DNA from: Hippasteria phrygiana | Taxonomy: Eukaryota; Echinodermata; Asteroidea; Valvatida; Goniasteridae | Direction: 5' to 3' | Assembly: GCA_037893225.1 (NCBI GenBank) | Contig: JAZGUH010000279.1 | Coordinates: forward strand, 1,984,001-2,048,000 | Length of the DNA: 64,000 nucleotides | In this document: positions 62,703 to 64,000 of the stretch, piece after piece | How the letters are laid out: each line of letters opens with the position of its first letter | How positions within the stretch are numbered: position 1 is the first letter of the stretch | The notes under the pieces: generated by a model | The model's input: the letters and a program-made list of their open reading frames with translations, nothing else | Databases searched by the model: none | Told to the model about the DNA's origin: nothing | Translations under genes and position numbers: made by a program

Positions 62703-64000
62703 AAGTTTTAACTCTAGGAAGCCGCCGATGATTGCAACATGTAGCGCCAGATCTAAGCTATCCATACATGTCAAAAATTACTGCATTTTGTTGATATTTC
62801 ATGCAATTATGAATGAGTCAAGCAAGTCCATACCCCAGGGAATTTGAAAGGCATGGAGCAATAAATAGAAGGTAATATGTACACAGATGTTGGCCGGGGT
62901 AGAAAATAAACTTTGGAAGGTTTGATTTTTCTCCACAAGTTTTAACTCTAGGAAGCCGCCGATGATTGCAACATGTAGCGCCAGATCTAAGTTATCCATA
63001 CATGTCAAAATTACTGCATTTTGTTGATATTTCATGCAATTATGAATGAGTAAAGCAAGTCCATACCCCAGGGAATTTGACAAGCATGGAGCAATAAATA
63101 GAAGGTAATATGCACACAGATGGTGGCCGGAAAGAAAATAAACATTGCGAGGTTTGAATTTTCTCCGCAAGTTTTAACTCTAAGAAGCCGCCGATGATTG
63201 CAACATGTACCGCCAGATCTAAGCTACCCATACATGTAAAAATTACTGCATTTGGTTGATATTTCATGCAATTATGAATGAGTAAAGCAAGTCCATACCC
63301 CAGGGAATTTGACAGGCATGGAGCAATAAATAGAAGGTAATATGTACACAGATGGTGGCCGGGAAGAAAATAAACTTTGGAAGATTTGATTTTTCTCCAC
63401 AAGTTTTAACTCTAGGAAGCCGCCGATGATTGCAACATGTAGCGCCAGATCTAAGTTATCCATACATGTCAAAATTACTGAATTTGGTTGATATTTCATG
63501 CAATTATGAATGAGTAAAGCAAGTCCATACCCCAGGGAATTTGACATGCATGGAGCAATAAATAGAAGGTAATATGCACACAGATGGTGGCCGGAAAGAA
63601 AATACACATTGCGAGGTTTGAATTTTCTCCAAAAGTTTTAACTCTAGGAAGCCGCCGATGATTGCAACATTTAGCGCCAGATCTAAGCTATCCATACATG
63701 TCAAAAATTACTGCATTTGGTTGATATTTCATGCAATTATGAATGAGTAAAGCAAGTCCATACCTCAGTGAATTTGACATGCATGGAGCAATAAATAGAC
63801 GGTAATATGCACACAGATGGTGGCCGGAAAGAAAATAAACATTGCGAGGTTTGAATGTTCTCCACAAGTTTTAACTCTAAGAAGCCGCCGATGATTGCAA
63901 CATGTACCGCCAGATCTAAGCTATCCATACATGTCAAAATTACTGCATTTTGTTGATATTTCATGCAATTATGAATGAGTAAAGCAAGTCCATACCCCAG
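62703..64000. repeat. 15-monomer duplication running off the window end (partner 59216-60513)
   Basis: The offset is 3,487 bp. It shares GAATGAGTCAAGC and CATTTAGCGCC with the partner. The last complete monomer begins before 63894, where a truncated monomer starts and continues past base 64000, so the array extends beyond the window. Confidence 0.8.

Larger units (their letters stand above)
1..64000. repeat. Satellite DNA array, ~232-bp monomer, ~275 head-to-tail copies
   Basis: The same unit recurs without interruption and always in the same orientation. Taking the motif ATTGCAACAT as monomer start, starts fall at -1, 231, 464, 696, 929, 1161 and 1393, continuing to 63894, for about 275 monomers plus a partial one at the end. 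Length is 232 bp, or 233 bp where an A-run is AAAAA instead of AAAA (class 2) or where GGCCGGAAAG is replaced by GGCCGGGGTAG (class 5). Rarer lengths are 231 and 236 bp. GC is about 38%. There is no unique sequence, gene, transposon or inverted segment anywhere. Both array ends lie outside the window. That this is eukaryotic centromeric or heterochromatic satellite is inference from size, purity and higher-order structure; the family name is unknown to me. Confidence 0.97.

Noticed and set aside
74..63964. Dozens of 60-136 codon minus-strand open reading frames as genes
   Set aside because: They are the same frame seen again in each monomer, often opening at TTG rather than ATG, overlapping one another, and ending at fixed stops in the next monomer. 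The 232-bp period breaks frame, and monomer differences and indels show no respect for codons.
1..64000. CRISPR array or other prokaryotic repeat system
   Set aside because: There are no unique spacers: repeats abut directly, are 232 bp long, and vary by class. No cas-like or other genes are present.
1..64000. Telomeric repeat, rDNA spacer or histone cluster
   Set aside because: No short G-rich telomere unit, no rRNA-like or coding sequence, and no GC-rich spacer is present. The period and content are uniform throughout.
1..64000. Naming a specific organism or satellite family
   Set aside because: Monomer length and base composition are not specific to any group I can name with confidence, and I cannot run a database search.

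Overview
The whole 64,000-base window is one uninterrupted satellite DNA array. A 232-bp monomer (range 231-236 bp, mostly 232 or 233) is repeated head to tail about 275 times, always in the same orientation, from the first base to the last. I see no gene, RNA gene, transposon, inversion or unique spacer. GC is about 38%, counted over the first 240 bases. A tandem array of this size and regularity points to a eukaryotic chromosome, most likely centromeric, pericentromeric or other constitutive heterochromatin in a long-read assembly. The sequence alone does not reveal the taxon, and I do not recognise the monomer as a named satellite family.

The monomers fall into about seven recurring classes (numbered 1-7 here; exemplars between 4180 and 5805), separated by diagnostic substitutions and small indels. 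In order 1-2-3-4-5-6-7 they form a 1,626-bp seven-monomer higher-order repeat (HOR). It is intact at 4180-5805, 22998-24623 and 25785-27410. Nearly everything else is a mosaic of the same classes, made by in-register loss, gain and fusion of monomers: a 6-mer (1-4179), a recurring 4-mer of 929 bp (1-2-3'-7'), a 3-mer of 697 bp (54595-56685), a 5-mer of about 1,160 bp (27222-29615 and 42468-44847), a 9-mer of 2,090 bp (46054-50293), 13-mers of 3,020-3,022 bp (28748-37833; 38697-43686; 48720-54549) and a run of near-identical single monomers (37689-38674).

Layout: 1-4179, three 6-mer units. 4180-11400, one canonical 7-mer inside a 3.3-kb block duplicated at an offset of 16 monomers. 11401-22997, mosaic, with a 2.85-kb block duplicated at an offset of 25 monomers. 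22998-27410, canonical 7-mers flanking a 5-mer. 27222-29615, duplicated 5-mer. 28748-37833, three copies of a 13-mer between which I see no difference. 37689-38674, single-monomer amplification. 38697-46053, a second 13-mer pair with nested 5-mer copies and a conversion-like patch. 46054-54549, overlapping 9-mer and 13-mer duplications, including a pair sharing a 4-bp insertion. 53666-56685, a 4-mer followed by 3-mers. 56805-64000, interleaved 8-, 15- and 17-monomer duplications that run off the end.

No gene network can be described. The interest lies in the HOR architecture, which records recent unequal exchange and conversion, and in several short palindromes kept in most monomers although no CENP-B box is visible. 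All class assignments and block edges were made by eye; edges are good to a few bases where a mismatch is quoted and to tens of bases otherwise.
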